A stretch of DNA of 64,000 bases from Bog-473 sp036489775 (lineage in GTDB: Bacteria > Actinomycetota > Acidimicrobiia > Acidimicrobiales > RAAP-2). The position numbers and the translations under genes are program-made. Positions within the stretch are counted from its first letter, which is position 1. Each line of letters starts with the position of its first letter. A model generated the notes under the pieces. That model did no database searches and was not told the DNA's origin. It saw only the letters and a program-made list of their open reading frames with translations. The stretch is taken from contig DASXFC010000082.1 in NCBI GenBank assembly GCA_036489775.1, forward strand, positions 113,761 through 177,760. Reading direction: 5' to 3'. Of the stretch, positions 52,238-61,122 are shown in pieces.

Positions 52238-52792
52238 ATGACTCCAAATCGGGTGCGCGCAACGACGGGGATCCTGTTGCTCGGACTGGCCGTGGCGCTG
52301 GTACCGGCAACCGCCGCGTCAGCCAGCAAGCACAAGACCACGCACCACAAGGCCAAGAAGAAGACGGCGAAGAAGAAATCCGATTCAAACGTGTCATCGC
52401 TTGGATGTCCGAACCAGTCGCTCATCACATCTTCCTCGGGAACGACCTTCACCGGACCGAGTGCAAACAATGGTGGAACAGCCGCTTGCATCTACGCCGA
52501 TGCCACCGGCGACGACCTCAATGTTGTATTCGATATGCCCAGTGAATCACGCAGCAAGTTCATCTCGACCGATCCATCCAACATTGGCGAGCCAGCACAA
52601 GCCGTCTCGGGAATCGGGTCGGCCGCGTTTTCGACCACGGCCTATGGGCACGCTGAGGTCGACGTCTACGAGTCGAGCGCCAAGGGCTTCGCGGTGACCT
52701 TCGAACCCGCTAACGGCGGAAGCGTCACCGCGGCTGATCTCACGCAAGTGACCGCGGTCGCTCGGGCCATCGCTTCGGGCAAGAAGTCCTAA
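52238..52792 (+). CDS. Small secreted protein with Lys-rich N-terminal linker
   Basis: 184 residues from ATG 52238; the frame reaches back to 52148. A signal peptide (GILLLGLAVALVPATAASAS) is followed by a basic segment (KHKTTHHKAKKKTAKKKSDS) and a globular domain of about 130 residues with two cysteines (SLGCPNQS, TAACIYAD) and no recognised family. The basic part could bind teichoic-acid-like polymers or DNA. It overlaps the convergent FadD-type gene by 4 bases at the stops. Secretion is well supported; function is not known. Confidence 0.75.
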   Translation: MTPNRVRATTGILLLGLAVALVPATAASASKHKTTHHKAKKKTAKKKSDSNVSSLGCPNQSLITSSSGTTFTGPSANNGGTAACIYADATGDDLNVVFDMPSESRSKFISTDPSNIGEPAQAVSGIGSAAFSTTAYGHAEVDVYESSAKGFAVTFEPANGGSVTAADLTQVTAVARAIASGKKS

Positions 52793-54357
52793 GGCGTGGC
52801 TGACGCCCAGTAAGTGTCGCGTAGGGCCTTCTTATAGAGCTTGCCGTTCTCGCCCCGGGGCAGCGCCTCGGTGAAGTCGACGCTGCGCGGGCACTTGTAG
52901 TGCGAGAGGCGTTCCCGGCAGAAAACCATGATCTCCTCGGCCAGTTCAGGCGAAGGCGCCACGCCGGGGGCGGGCTGGATCACCGCCTTGACCTCCTCCC
53001 CCATCTCGGGTTCGGGAACGCCGAAGACGGCGACGTCGGCCACCGCCGGGTGTAGCACCAGGACATCCTCGATTTCCTGCGGGTAGATGTTGACCCCGCC
53101 GGAAACGATCATGAAGAGCTTCCGGTCGGTCAGGAACAAGAAGCCGTCGGTATCGAGGTGGCCGACATCCCACAGCGTGCTCCACCCGTGCTCGTTGAAG
53201 GTCTGCCGGGTCTTCTCGGGGTCGTTGTTGTATTCGAACCGGGCCAGTTGGCCCGAGTCGAACCACACCACCCCGTCCTCACCGGTCTCGACCTCAGAAC
53301 CGTCGTCGGCGCAGATATGGATGACGCCGAAGAGGGCGCGCCCCACCGTGCCCGGACGCTCCAGCGCTTCGGTCGCGGTGGCCCAGGTCATCCCGCCCCC
53401 CTCGGTACCCGAGTAGTACTCGTGGACCACCGGTCCCCACCATTCGATCATGCGGCGCTTTACCTCGGGAGCGCAGGGCGCGGCAGCGTGGACGATCGAC
53501 TTCACCGAGGAGAGGTCGTAGGCAGCCCGCGTCGCATCGGGCAGCTTGAGCATGCGGACGAACATGGTCGGCACGAACTGGCCGTGCGTCACGCCATGCT
53601 GCTCGACCAGCTGCAGGCACTGCTCTGGGTCGAAGCGCTCCATGACCACGACCGTGCCGCCCAGCCGGTGCACCGTCATCGACCAGACCAGCGGGGCCGA
53701 GTGATAGAGCGGTGCTGGCGACAGGTACACATCGCCCTCGCTGTAGCCCATCAGGTGGGTCAGCATCGGGGCCAGGGTGGCATCGGCCCCGAAGGGGTGG
53801 CCGGTCAGGTCCCGGCGGATGCCCTTGGGTCGCCCCGTCGTCCCCGATGAATAGAGCATCGGAGACCCTTCGGTCTCTGACTCGAGCGGCGTCGCCGGAT
53901 GCCCGGCCACGAAGCTGTCGTAGTCCTCATAGCCCTCGGTGATGGCATCGCCGTCCATGGTGACCATCAGGCGCAGCCCGAGGTCGGGGGTCAGGTCGAT
54001 GAGCGCGGCAGCCAGGTCGGCCAACCGTGACGAAGTGATGAGGACCTTGGCCCCGCAGTCGTTGACGATGTAGGCCGCTTCTTCCGGCGCCAGGTGGGTG
54101 TTGACCAGCGTGTAGTAGAGCCCCGAACGCTGGGCCGCCCAAGCCACTTCGTGCGTGCGGTGGTCGTTGGGCAGGACCAGCGCCACATGGTCCCCTGTCG
54201 TCAAGCCGTGGGCGCGGAGAGCCTGGGCCAGACGGCAGGAAGCCGCCTCGAGCTCGGCGAAGGTGACCACATGACCGGATCCGGTGATCACAGCCGGACG
54301 GTCAGGATGCGCCGCGGCGTGGAGGCCGGGATGGTACGGGGTGGGCCGGTCGGTCAT
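52789..54357 (-). CDS. Acyl-CoA synthetase (FadD-type)
   Basis: 522 residues with all ANL motifs: YSSGTTGRPKGIRR, YYSGTEGGGMTWATA, STLWDVGHLDTDGFLFLTDR, GGVNIYPQEIEDVL, and the C-terminal Lys in PRGENGKLYKKALR. It activates a carboxylic acid to acyl-AMP and then acyl-CoA. Length and motifs match actinobacterial FadD-like ligases used for fatty, steroid-side-chain or aromatic acids. Its chain specificity is unknown. It has no same-strand partner close by, only the GT4 gene 63 bases upstream of its start. Confidence 0.94.
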   Translation of the reverse strand: MTDRPTPYHPGLHAAAHPDRPAVITGSGHVVTFAELEAASCRLAQALRAHGLTTGDHVALVLPNDHRTHEVAWAAQRSGLYYTLVNTHLAPEEAAYIVNDCGAKVLITSSRLADLAAALIDLTPDLGLRLMVTMDGDAITEGYEDYDSFVAGHPATPLESETEGSPMLYSSGTTGRPKGIRRDLTGHPFGADATLAPMLTHLMGYSEGDVYLSPAPLYHSAPLVWSMTVHRLGGTVVVMERFDPEQCLQLVEQHGVTHGQFVPTMFVRMLKLPDATRAAYDLSSVKSIVHAAAPCAPEVKRRMIEWWGPVVHEYYSGTEGGGMTWATATEALERPGTVGRALFGVIHICADDGSEVETGEDGVVWFDSGQLARFEYNNDPEKTRQTFNEHGWSTLWDVGHLDTDGFLFLTDRKLFMIVSGGVNIYPQEIEDVLVLHPAVADVAVFGVPEPEMGEEVKAVIQPAPGVAPSPELAEEIMVFCRERLSHYKCPRSVDFTEALPRGENGKLYKKALRDTYWASATP

Positions 54358-54420
54358 CGTGGCGATGTCTAGTCCGATCAGCGCCTGTGTGTCAGGTGCC
54401 CCAGGAGCCGGTGGCGCCGC

Positions 54421-55557
54421 TCAGGTCAAGCCGGCCAGCTGTCGACGGGTCACGTTGGCGAAGTTCTTCCAGGTGAAACGATCGGCGTGCACTCGGGCTG
54501 CTTCGAGCGATGCCGCCGAGCGCGCCATGGCGGCTTCGACCGCTTCGACCAGGGCCTCAGGTGTGTTCTGCTCCATGACCGTGGCGTGCCCGGCCGTGAT
54601 CTCGAGCAGCGCCGGGTCGGATGAGACCACCACGGGGATCCCCCGCCGCATGGCCTCGGCCGCCGGCAAACCGAAGCCTTCGAATTCTGAGGGGAACACC
54701 ACCAGACTCGACGAGGCGAAGACGCCGCGGAACTCCTCGATGGGCAACCACGGCGACACTCTCACCACGTCAGTGAGGCCCCGCTGGGCGATGAGCTCGT
54801 CCACCGCTGTTCGCTGCGATCCCGACACGCCCAACAAGGCCAGTGGCAACAACCGGCTCCCCCGCTGATGGAGGATGGCCCAGGCGTCGAGGAGGAGCGC
54901 GACGTTCTTGTGCAGGTAGCGCCCGAAGGCCACGGCATAGGGCGTCTCGACCGGCGTGGCCGGCCAGCTGTCGACGTGGTCCGCACCGAGGAGGGCCACT
55001 TCGACCGGCCGACGACGGAGCTTGGGCATGAGCTCGAGGAGATCCCGACGGGTGCGTTCCGAGATGCACACCATGGCATCGGCCTGGGCGAAGCCAATGG
55101 CATAACTCAGGCGTCGCAGTAGCAGTGCCTGCCGCGAGAACTGCTCGGGATGCAGCTTGTAGAGCAGGTCGTACACGATGATCGCCCGAGGACACGGCAA
55201 TTTGGCAATGCTGGTGGCGGGCAGGACGCCGAGCATCACATCGGCTTGCAGGTCACGACACAGGCGGGGAATCAAGACCGTTTGGGCCCGGACCCGACTG
55301 GCGAAGCCAATGCGACCGAAGGGCACCGGGTGGACGGTGACACTGGGAGGGATCTCGCACTGCGGATCGGGCCCCACCACGATGTGAAGATCATCGTCGG
55401 GATTGATCTGTACCCAACCCTCGAGCATGTGCTCGACCACCACGCTGAGGCTGTCGCCGCGCATGGGCAGCGCGTCGATGACTACGCGCACGAAGGGGCC
55501 TGGTGATCTAACTCCAGGCACTCGGGAACAGTCACGACGAGGTTCACGGTCCGCCAT
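54421..55557 (-). CDS. Glycosyltransferase family 4 protein
   Basis: 378 residues from ATG 55557; GTG 55491 (start of VRVVIDALPMRG) may be the real start, since that gives the usual N-terminal strand. GT-B motifs: AIIVYDLLYKLHPEQFSRQA, AMVCISERTRRDLLELMP, YAVAFGRYLHKNVALLLDAW and LVVFPSEFEGFGLPAAEAMR with the E-x7-E pair. It resembles the GT4 at 23805 in plan (linker YDLL..HPEQFS) and probably transfers mannose or a similar sugar. It is outside the main cluster but fits the same glycan. Confidence 0.9.
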   Translation of the reverse strand: MADREPRRDCSRVPGVRSPGPFVRVVIDALPMRGDSLSVVVEHMLEGWVQINPDDDLHIVVGPDPQCEIPPSVTVHPVPFGRIGFASRVRAQTVLIPRLCRDLQADVMLGVLPATSIAKLPCPRAIIVYDLLYKLHPEQFSRQALLLRRLSYAIGFAQADAMVCISERTRRDLLELMPKLRRRPVEVALLGADHVDSWPATPVETPYAVAFGRYLHKNVALLLDAWAILHQRGSRLLPLALLGVSGSQRTAVDELIAQRGLTDVVRVSPWLPIEEFRGVFASSSLVVFPSEFEGFGLPAAEAMRRGIPVVVSSDPALLEITAGHATVMEQNTPEALVEAVEAAMARSAASLEAARVHADRFTWKNFANVTRRQLAGLT

Positions 55558-55655
55558 CTTTCGTAGATGATGGAGCTCGGCGCAAATGAGCGAACGTTTG
55601 GCCTGGTTGGAGGGCGCTTCGGGTCACTCGGGGCTGAGACGCCATACTGCACGGC

Positions 55656-56915
55656 GTGCCCCGATCACCGCGGATCCTCATGACCAGCGCACTGGCGGTG
55701 CTGGCGCTGGTGGCCGCCGCCTGTAGCAGCGGCCCGGCCAAGCCGAAGTCGGCGGCCAAGCACGGGGACACTACGAATACCACCATCGAGCTGGTGCCGG
55801 TGCGGAAGGGCAGCAAGCCCACCCTGCCGCCGTTCACCGCGCCCAGCCTGACCCTGACCGATGCCGCCTTTCTCAGCCCCACCTCGGGCTATGGCCTGTT
55901 CACCGCCGATAGCGGGGTTATCTGCTCGGTTTATGTCGGCTCCACCAGCAACAGCGGTGCCACCTTCGCCCATCTGGCCGTCGCCGGCAGTGGCTCGTGC
56001 CTCCAAGGATACGGGGCCACCCACCTGACGGCCGATGGCCAGGGCGATCTCTTCGCCTACGGGCCCAACCTTTACGTCAGCCACAACGGCGGCTCGTCCT
56101 GGACCACCGAAAAGCAACCGGGCGACGTCCTGACCGTGTCGGCGGTTGGGAAGTCGATGTGGATGGTGGAATCGATCTGCGCGAGGCCGACGGCCGCGAC
56201 CTGTTCCCTGCGCTTGGAGAACTCGGCCAACGGCGGCTCGAGTTGGCGGGACCTCACCCTGCCGTCGAGGCTCAGCGTCGAGAACATCCCGGACATGCCG
56301 GTCGCCGTGCTGGTCCGCACCGGAGCGGGCACGGGCTATATCGGCGTGGCCGATCCCTCCAGCACGACCAAGTCCTCGCTCTACTACACGTCGGACGGCG
56401 GATCTTCGTGGGTGACTCGCACTATTGGTTGCGGTGGCCAGACCGTGGCCATGTCGGCCGCACCCGACGGCACGCTCATCGCAGTGTGCGGGGCCGCGCC
56501 GGTCACCGGCAATCAGGCCAAGTCCTCGGTCATCTCCACCGACGGGGGCGAGAACTGGACCACCCAATTCATCTGCGACGGCACGCTGACGCCGCTACCC
56601 AAATGCGCCCTCTCGTCCTTCTTCAACGGCTACCTGGGCAGCATCGATGCGGTGTCGTCGAGCACCGCCTTCATGGTCGGCGTACGGACCGCCCTCGAGG
56701 AAACGACCAATGGCGGGAAGAGTTGGGCCCCGGTGACCCCGCCCCTCGGTGGCAGCACGGATGGCACCTGGCGGGTCACCTTCTTCAATGACAGCGACGG
56801 CATCGTGGTCGGCAACAGTGTGACGGCACCGCCCGTGCCCACTATCTGGAGCACCAGCAACGGCGGCGCCACCTGGACGGCGACCGTGCCTTCAACCGCT
56901 CAACCGGCGGGGTGA
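55656..56915 (+). CDS. Asp-box beta-propeller lipoprotein
   Basis: 419 residues from GTG; CATACT lies 7 bases upstream. The signal peptide ends at a lipobox, LVAAAC, so the protein is lipid-anchored outside. At least six Asp-box repeats follow (SHNGGSSWTT, SANGGSSWRD, TSDGGSSWVT, STDGGENWTT, TTNGGKSWAP, TSNGGATWTA), forming a six- or seven-bladed sialidase/VPS10-like propeller with paired cysteines. The layout resembles the sigma-factor-linked propeller at 914, though that one is a transmembrane protein. Its 3' end overlaps the convergent ABC-2 permease gene by 24 bases. Ligand unknown. Confidence 0.85.
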   Translation: MPRSPRILMTSALAVLALVAAACSSGPAKPKSAAKHGDTTNTTIELVPVRKGSKPTLPPFTAPSLTLTDAAFLSPTSGYGLFTADSGVICSVYVGSTSNSGATFAHLAVAGSGSCLQGYGATHLTADGQGDLFAYGPNLYVSHNGGSSWTTEKQPGDVLTVSAVGKSMWMVESICARPTAATCSLRLENSANGGSSWRDLTLPSRLSVENIPDMPVAVLVRTGAGTGYIGVADPSSTTKSSLYYTSDGGSSWVTRTIGCGGQTVAMSAAPDGTLIAVCGAAPVTGNQAKSSVISTDGGENWTTQFICDGTLTPLPKCALSSFFNGYLGSIDAVSSSTAFMVGVRTALEETTNGGKSWAPVTPPLGGSTDGTWRVTFFNDSDGIVVGNSVTAPPVPTIWSTSNGGATWTATVPSTAQPAG

Positions 56916-57710
56916 CCACTGCCAGCGTCGCAAGGCCACGAACACACCGATCGCACCCCAGATCGCCATGACCACCAGATCGCTCCACTGCCACGGTGAG
57001 GTGCCGGGTATGTGGTTGAACGAGTACTCGATCGAAATGATCAGGCGACGCACCGGGAAGTAGTTGGTGATCTTGGCTACGGCCGAGCCGTTACCGATCG
57101 GGAACCACAGGCCTGAGAAGGCCAGCAGAATGAAGAACACGATGTTGACGGCCGGTCCGGCAGCGTCCATGTTCGGCACCAGGGTGGTCACCCCCATGGC
57201 CATGGCGGTGAAGCTCACCATTCCCACTACCACGGTGACGATGAAGGGCAGCCAATTGGCCGGACCGTGCACGCCGTAGCCTCGACCGACCAGGACCATC
57301 AGGACAACCTCGATCAGGGCAACGATCATCGAGCTGATGAAGATGGCATTGAGCAAGATCCAGGTCGGCGCCGGACTGAGCCGCAGACGCTTGAGCAGTC
57401 CTATCTCGCGCCGGTTGACCATTTGCATGGCCTGGATGGAGAAGCAGGCCGACATGATGCCGTAGGCAATAAAGGCGGGCACGTAGTACTGGATCAACTT
57501 GATGCCATCCAGAGTGCCCGTCGTACTCTTCCCGGCGGTCGATTCCATGATCACCAGGAAGATCGTCGAGAAACCGATGGTGAAGAAGGCCGCGAATGGG
57601 TTCAGCCAGAACGAGAGCTGCTCGAAACGCACCTGGCGGCCCACCAGCTTGATGTCGGCCAGGCCTTCGAAGTTGCCACTGGTCGGTGTCGATGGGGCTG
57701 CGATGCTCAT
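56892..57710 (-). CDS. ABC-2 type transporter permease
   Basis: 272 residues with six membrane helices and the ABC-2 signature region (MGVTTLVPNMDAAGPAVNIV, FSGLWFPIG). The N-terminal cytosolic segment reads VGRQVRFEQLSFWLNPFAAF. It pairs with the ATPase gene upstream, whose stop overlaps this ATG (ATGA-type). Such pairs export drugs, lipids or polysaccharide. No regulator is adjacent except the MarR gene further upstream, which more likely controls the divergent MFS gene. Substrate unknown. Confidence 0.92.
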   Translation of the reverse strand: MSIAAPSTPTSGNFEGLADIKLVGRQVRFEQLSFWLNPFAAFFTIGFSTIFLVIMESTAGKSTTGTLDGIKLIQYYVPAFIAYGIMSACFSIQAMQMVNRREIGLLKRLRLSPAPTWILLNAIFISSMIVALIEVVLMVLVGRGYGVHGPANWLPFIVTVVVGMVSFTAMAMGVTTLVPNMDAAGPAVNIVFFILLAFSGLWFPIGNGSAVAKITNYFPVRRLIISIEYSFNHIPGTSPWQWSDLVVMAIWGAIGVFVALRRWQWSPRRLSG

Positions 57711-58612
57711 TGCTCGCTCCTCGTCAGGCGTAGGTAGATGTCCTCGAGCGAGACCCGGGACACCGAGAGCCCAGGCAGTTCATAGCTCTGCTCGAGGGCC
57801 CAGCCGGTGATGTCGTGCAGCAGCTGAAGCTCGTTCTCAGTGGTGATATTCACCACGCCATCGTCGAGGGTGGCATCCGTCGCCGGTACATCCGAGAGGT
57901 TCGCCTCGGTTGGCAGCGTGAAGCGGATGGTGGCGGACCCGGTGTCACGACCCCCGATGGAGATGGGCGTGCCAGCGGCCACGATTTCCCCACCAAAGAG
58001 GACTGCCACCTTGTCCGCCAGTGCCTCCACCTCGTCCATGTAGTGGGTGGTCAACATGACCGTCGTGCCTGAAGCGGCCAACTGGCGGATGAGTTCCCAG
58101 GTCGTCCGACGCCCAGAGGGGTCCAACCCGGTGGTCGGCTCATCGAGGAAGAGCAGCTCGGGATTGCCGATGATGCCCAGACCGACGTCGAGCCGGCGTT
58201 GCTGACCGCCCGAGAGCTTCTTCACCCGCTCATCGGCTTTCTCCCTCAGCCCAATGAGGTCGATCACTTCGTCGACTGGTCGAGGCGAGGGGTAGTGGGA
58301 GGCGTTACGGGTCAGTACTTGACGTACCGAGTAGTAGGGCTCGACGGCCAGTTCCTGGAGCACCACGCCGATGCGGTTACGCAGCCAGCGCTGAGTGGAA
58401 CGGGTGGCCGGATCGACGCCGAGAGTCCGCACGTCACCTGAGCTCCGTTTGCGAAACCCTTCGAGGATCTCGATGATGGTCGTCTTGCCGGCACCGTTGG
58501 GTCCGAGCAAGGCGAACACTTCACCCTTCGCCACCTCGAAGTTCGCGTCGCGTACGGCAACGTTGTCGTGGTACGACTTGGCCAGGTGGCCCACACTGAC
58601 GGCTGTTGCCAC
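57707..58612 (-). CDS. ABC transporter ATP-binding protein (drug/lipid export type)
   Basis: 301 residues from GTG 58612, which has AAGGGG 5 bases upstream; the frame reaches a GTG at 58660. Walker A GPNGAGKTT is at about residues 37-45, the signature LSGGQQRRLDVGLGI follows, and Walker B is LLFLDEPTTGLDPSGR. The C-terminal DRI-like extension of about 80 residues (TIRFTLPTEANLSDVPATDA) is typical of ATPases paired with ABC-2 permeases. The stop overlaps the permease start. The pair forms an exporter of unknown substrate. Confidence 0.94.
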   Translation of the reverse strand: MATAVSVGHLAKSYHDNVAVRDANFEVAKGEVFALLGPNGAGKTTIIEILEGFRKRSSGDVRTLGVDPATRSTQRWLRNRIGVVLQELAVEPYYSVRQVLTRNASHYPSPRPVDEVIDLIGLREKADERVKKLSGGQQRRLDVGLGIIGNPELLFLDEPTTGLDPSGRRTTWELIRQLAASGTTVMLTTHYMDEVEALADKVAVLFGGEIVAAGTPISIGGRDTGSATIRFTLPTEANLSDVPATDATLDDGVVNITTENELQLLHDITGWALEQSYELPGLSVSRVSLEDIYLRLTRSEQ

Positions 58613-58731
58613 GACCTCCCCTTCTGCAACCGCGATGACCCCGAATGCAGCGCACCGCACCGCACAGGGCGGGGCAGCGGGATCAAACTAACCGCGTCGG
58701 TGGCGTCAGGGAGATGATGCGATGCCGTCTG

Positions 58732-59196
58732 CTACGAAGCAACGGCACTCGATTCGGCAGCCGGAAGGGACAGCTCGGGATCGGCCGCGATGACCTTGTC
58801 GAGGAGGTCACGGAGTTGGATCAACTCCGCCTTGGACAGGGCAGCGAAGGATGCGGGCGGCACGGCCAGGAAGGCCTGCACCGCATCGGCCTGGCGGCGG
58901 CCTTCGTCGGTGAGCACCAGGATCTTCACCCGGCGATCGTCGGGCGCGGGCTCCCGGCGGGCCAGACCCCGGTTGTCGAGGTCGTCGACCAGATTGGTGA
59001 TGTAGGACGGGTCGGCGCCGACAAGCCGGGCCATCTCACCCATGGAGATGCCATCGTGGGCAGCCAGCTTGGTCAGCACTTTGATCACGCCCGGGGAGAC
59101 CCCGATCCGGCTGCTCAGGGAGGCCATGCGCTGCACCAGCTCACCCTCGAAGGTGATGCGGCGAAAGCGCGCGAACGTCTCTTCAGCGAGTCCCAC
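58732..59196 (-). CDS. MarR family transcriptional regulator
   Basis: 154 residues from GTG, with CACACT 6 bases upstream. The winged helix-turn-helix runs from about 30 to 100: GVIKVLTKLAAHDGISMGEM, ARLVGADPSYITNLVDDLDN (recognition helix) and a wing with REPAPDDRRVKILVLTDEGR. Flanking helices form the dimer interface. It is divergent from the DHA2 MFS gene at 59285, with 88 bases between the starts, and should repress it by binding an inverted repeat in that gap. The inducer is unknown. Confidence 0.93.
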   Translation of the reverse strand: MGLAEETFARFRRITFEGELVQRMASLSSRIGVSPGVIKVLTKLAAHDGISMGEMARLVGADPSYITNLVDDLDNRGLARREPAPDDRRVKILVLTDEGRRQADAVQAFLAVPPASFAALSKAELIQLRDLLDKVIAADPELSLPAAESSAVAS

Positions 59197-59220
59197 GGGA
59201 CCAGTGTGCCATGAAGTTCT

Positions 59221-59255
59221 TTGACAAATCCATATCTTTGAGTAATGTTAACATT
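59221..59255. promoter_or_regulatory. Candidate MarR operator and MFS promoter
   Basis: This AT-rich stretch stands out from the high-GC surroundings. TTGACA is at 59221-59226 and the perfect palindrome AATGTTAACATT at 59244-59255, where the -10 box of a leftward-spaced promoter would fall. CTTTGA occurs twice (59219 and 59236). MarR proteins bind AT-rich inverted repeats of about this size, so regulator binding would block MFS transcription. Which palindrome half is the true operator is not settled. Confidence 0.55.
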
Positions 59256-59284
59256 TAATCCGACCCAAAGAGTAGGAACCCCCA

Positions 59285-60811
59285 GTGGCCCGTAACAAGG
59301 ACTCCGTCCTCACCCCCGAACTCCGGCGTACCTCGAGCGTGGTCGTGCTGGGCTCGATCATGTCGATCCTCGACACCACCATTGTGGCGGTCGCCCTGGC
59401 CACACTGGCCCGTGACTTCCACGTGTCCATCACCACCATCCAGTGGGTGACCACCGGCTACCTGCTGGCACTGTCGGTGGTGATCCCGGTGACGGGCTGG
59501 GCGGTCGACCGCTTCGGAGCCAAGCGGGTGTGGATGCTCTCGCTGGTCCTCTTCATCATCGGGTCGAGCCTGTGCGGCGTGGCCTGGTCGGCCAATTCGT
59601 TGATTGCCTTCCGCGTCCTCCAGGGCATCGGCGGCGGCATGTTGCTCCCAGTGGGCCAGTCGATCTTGGCCCGCGCTTCGGGGCCGCAGCGCATGGGTCG
59701 GGTCATGAGCATCATCGGCGTGCCGATGGTGATGGGCCCGATTCTGGGTCCGGTCATCGGCGGGCTGATCGTGTCCAACTTCAGCTGGCGTTGGATCTTC
59801 TACATCAACGTGCCGATCGGCATCTTCACCTTGGTCCTGTCCCAACGCTGGCTCGACGATACCGAGGAGCGCATCCGCGGCGGCTTCGACACCTTGGGCT
59901 TCTGCCTGCTCTCCCCCGGCCTGACCAGCCTGGTGTTCTCGTTGGCCGAAGTCGGGACGACCGGGAGCTTCACCTCGACCCCGGTGCTGATCAGCTTTGT
60001 GCTGGGCTTGGGGCTGATGGGCGCCTTCATCTGGCATGCCCTGCGGGCCCGCAACCCACTGCTCGAGTTGAAGTTGTTCAAGAACCGTAACTTCTCCATC
60101 GCCAACATCTGCATCTTCGTGCTGGGAGCGACGCTCTTCGGCTCGATGTTCCTGCTGCCGCTCTACTACCAGATCGCCCGCGGTCAGAGCCCGTGGCAAG
60201 CCGGCCTGCTGATGGCGCCGCAAGGCATCGGCGCCGCCTTCATCATGCGCTGGGCCGGATCGGTAACCGACAAGGTGGGGCCGCGGCGGGTGGTGCCGTT
60301 CGGCATCGTGCTGATGGGCATCGCCACCATCCCCTTCGCCTTCGTCACCGGCAACACCAATGAAATCTGGCTGGCCGTCACCTTGTTCATCCGTGGGCTC
60401 GGCCTTGGCCTGACCATGATGCCGATCACGGCGGCCGCCTACTTCGATCTGAACCATGCGCAGATCCCGCGGGCGTCCACCACTATGAACATCATCCGCC
60501 AGGTGGGTGGATCGATCGCCACCGCGCTCTTCGCCGTCGTGCTGGAGCGGACCATCATCTCGAACCTGGGCGGGCACCTGACCACGGCCGGCACCGCGAA
60601 CATGCTCTCGTCCAATGTGAAGTTGCCGGCACGGGTGGCCGATCCGGTGGCCGCCGCCTTCGCTCACACCTTCTGGTGGGCCGTCGCCACCATTTTCTTG
60701 GCCTTCATCCCGACGCTCTTCCTGCCCAACCGGGGGGCCAAGTCACCGACCGGTACTGGTGCCAGCGAAGGCGAGGAGATCGAGATGTCGGTGGCGTTGC
60801 TGGCGGAGTAG
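59285..60811 (+). CDS. MFS transporter, DHA2 (EmrB/QacA) type
   Basis: 508 residues from GTG, with AGTAGGA about 10 bases upstream. About 14 membrane helices. Motif C-like IMSILDTTIVAVALATLARD and the loop VDRFGAKRVW are typical of DHA2 proteins, as is LGPVIGGLIVSNFSWRWIFY. It exports drugs or toxic metabolites by proton antiport. It is divergent from the MarR gene at 58732 and most likely regulated by it. It is a paralogue of the MFS at 30058 by family, not a duplicate. Confidence 0.94.
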   Translation: MARNKDSVLTPELRRTSSVVVLGSIMSILDTTIVAVALATLARDFHVSITTIQWVTTGYLLALSVVIPVTGWAVDRFGAKRVWMLSLVLFIIGSSLCGVAWSANSLIAFRVLQGIGGGMLLPVGQSILARASGPQRMGRVMSIIGVPMVMGPILGPVIGGLIVSNFSWRWIFYINVPIGIFTLVLSQRWLDDTEERIRGGFDTLGFCLLSPGLTSLVFSLAEVGTTGSFTSTPVLISFVLGLGLMGAFIWHALRARNPLLELKLFKNRNFSIANICIFVLGATLFGSMFLLPLYYQIARGQSPWQAGLLMAPQGIGAAFIMRWAGSVTDKVGPRRVVPFGIVLMGIATIPFAFVTGNTNEIWLAVTLFIRGLGLGLTMMPITAAAYFDLNHAQIPRASTTMNIIRQVGGSIATALFAVVLERTIISNLGGHLTTAGTANMLSSNVKLPARVADPVAAAFAHTFWWAVATIFLAFIPTLFLPNRGAKSPTGTGASEGEEIEMSVALLAE

Positions 60812-60914
60812 CGCCTGGTCGCGGTGCCGACATCGCGTCATCTCCACCCGGGCTTTACCAAGTAGTGAGTTGATTCGGGCACGTCGGTAAGAGACCGCAC
60901 AGGCGCGGGCTCCG

Positions 60915-61082
60915 CTACAAGATGTTGACGACCAACAGAATTACAAGGCCCAACACCACAATGCTGACAACAGCGCGCTGCCACAGTCGCCTTCGAGGGG
61001 ACACGTTGGCATCGAAGTCACCCCAGTCCCACAGGTCGGGATCATTCGGGTCAGGTGGCACCGGGCCTACTGGGGTGGGCAT
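60915..61082 (-). CDS. 55-residue single-pass membrane protein
   Basis: The protein reads MPTPVGPVPPDPNDPDLWDW, GDFDANVSPRRRLWQRAVVS, IVVLGLVILLVVNIL and then stops. The acidic, proline-rich N-terminus is followed by the basic SPRRRLWQR and one hydrophobic helix to the C-terminus. By the positive-inside rule the basic part is in the cytosol and only the last few residues could reach the other side. It lies 40 bases downstream of the Tim44-like gene on the same strand, possibly co-transcribed. Function unknown. Confidence 0.6.
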   Translation of the reverse strand: MPTPVGPVPPDPNDPDLWDWGDFDANVSPRRRLWQRAVVSIVVLGLVILLVVNIL

Positions 61083-61122
61083 CAGCTAATTGAAGGTAGT
61101 CGCCATTCGATGCACCTCTGCA

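Noticed and set aside
59255..60667. 470-residue antisense open frame over the DHA2 exporter
   Set aside because: Composition is rich in His, Gly, Asp and Arg as expected from antisense high-GC coding DNA; the MFS gene explains the region.
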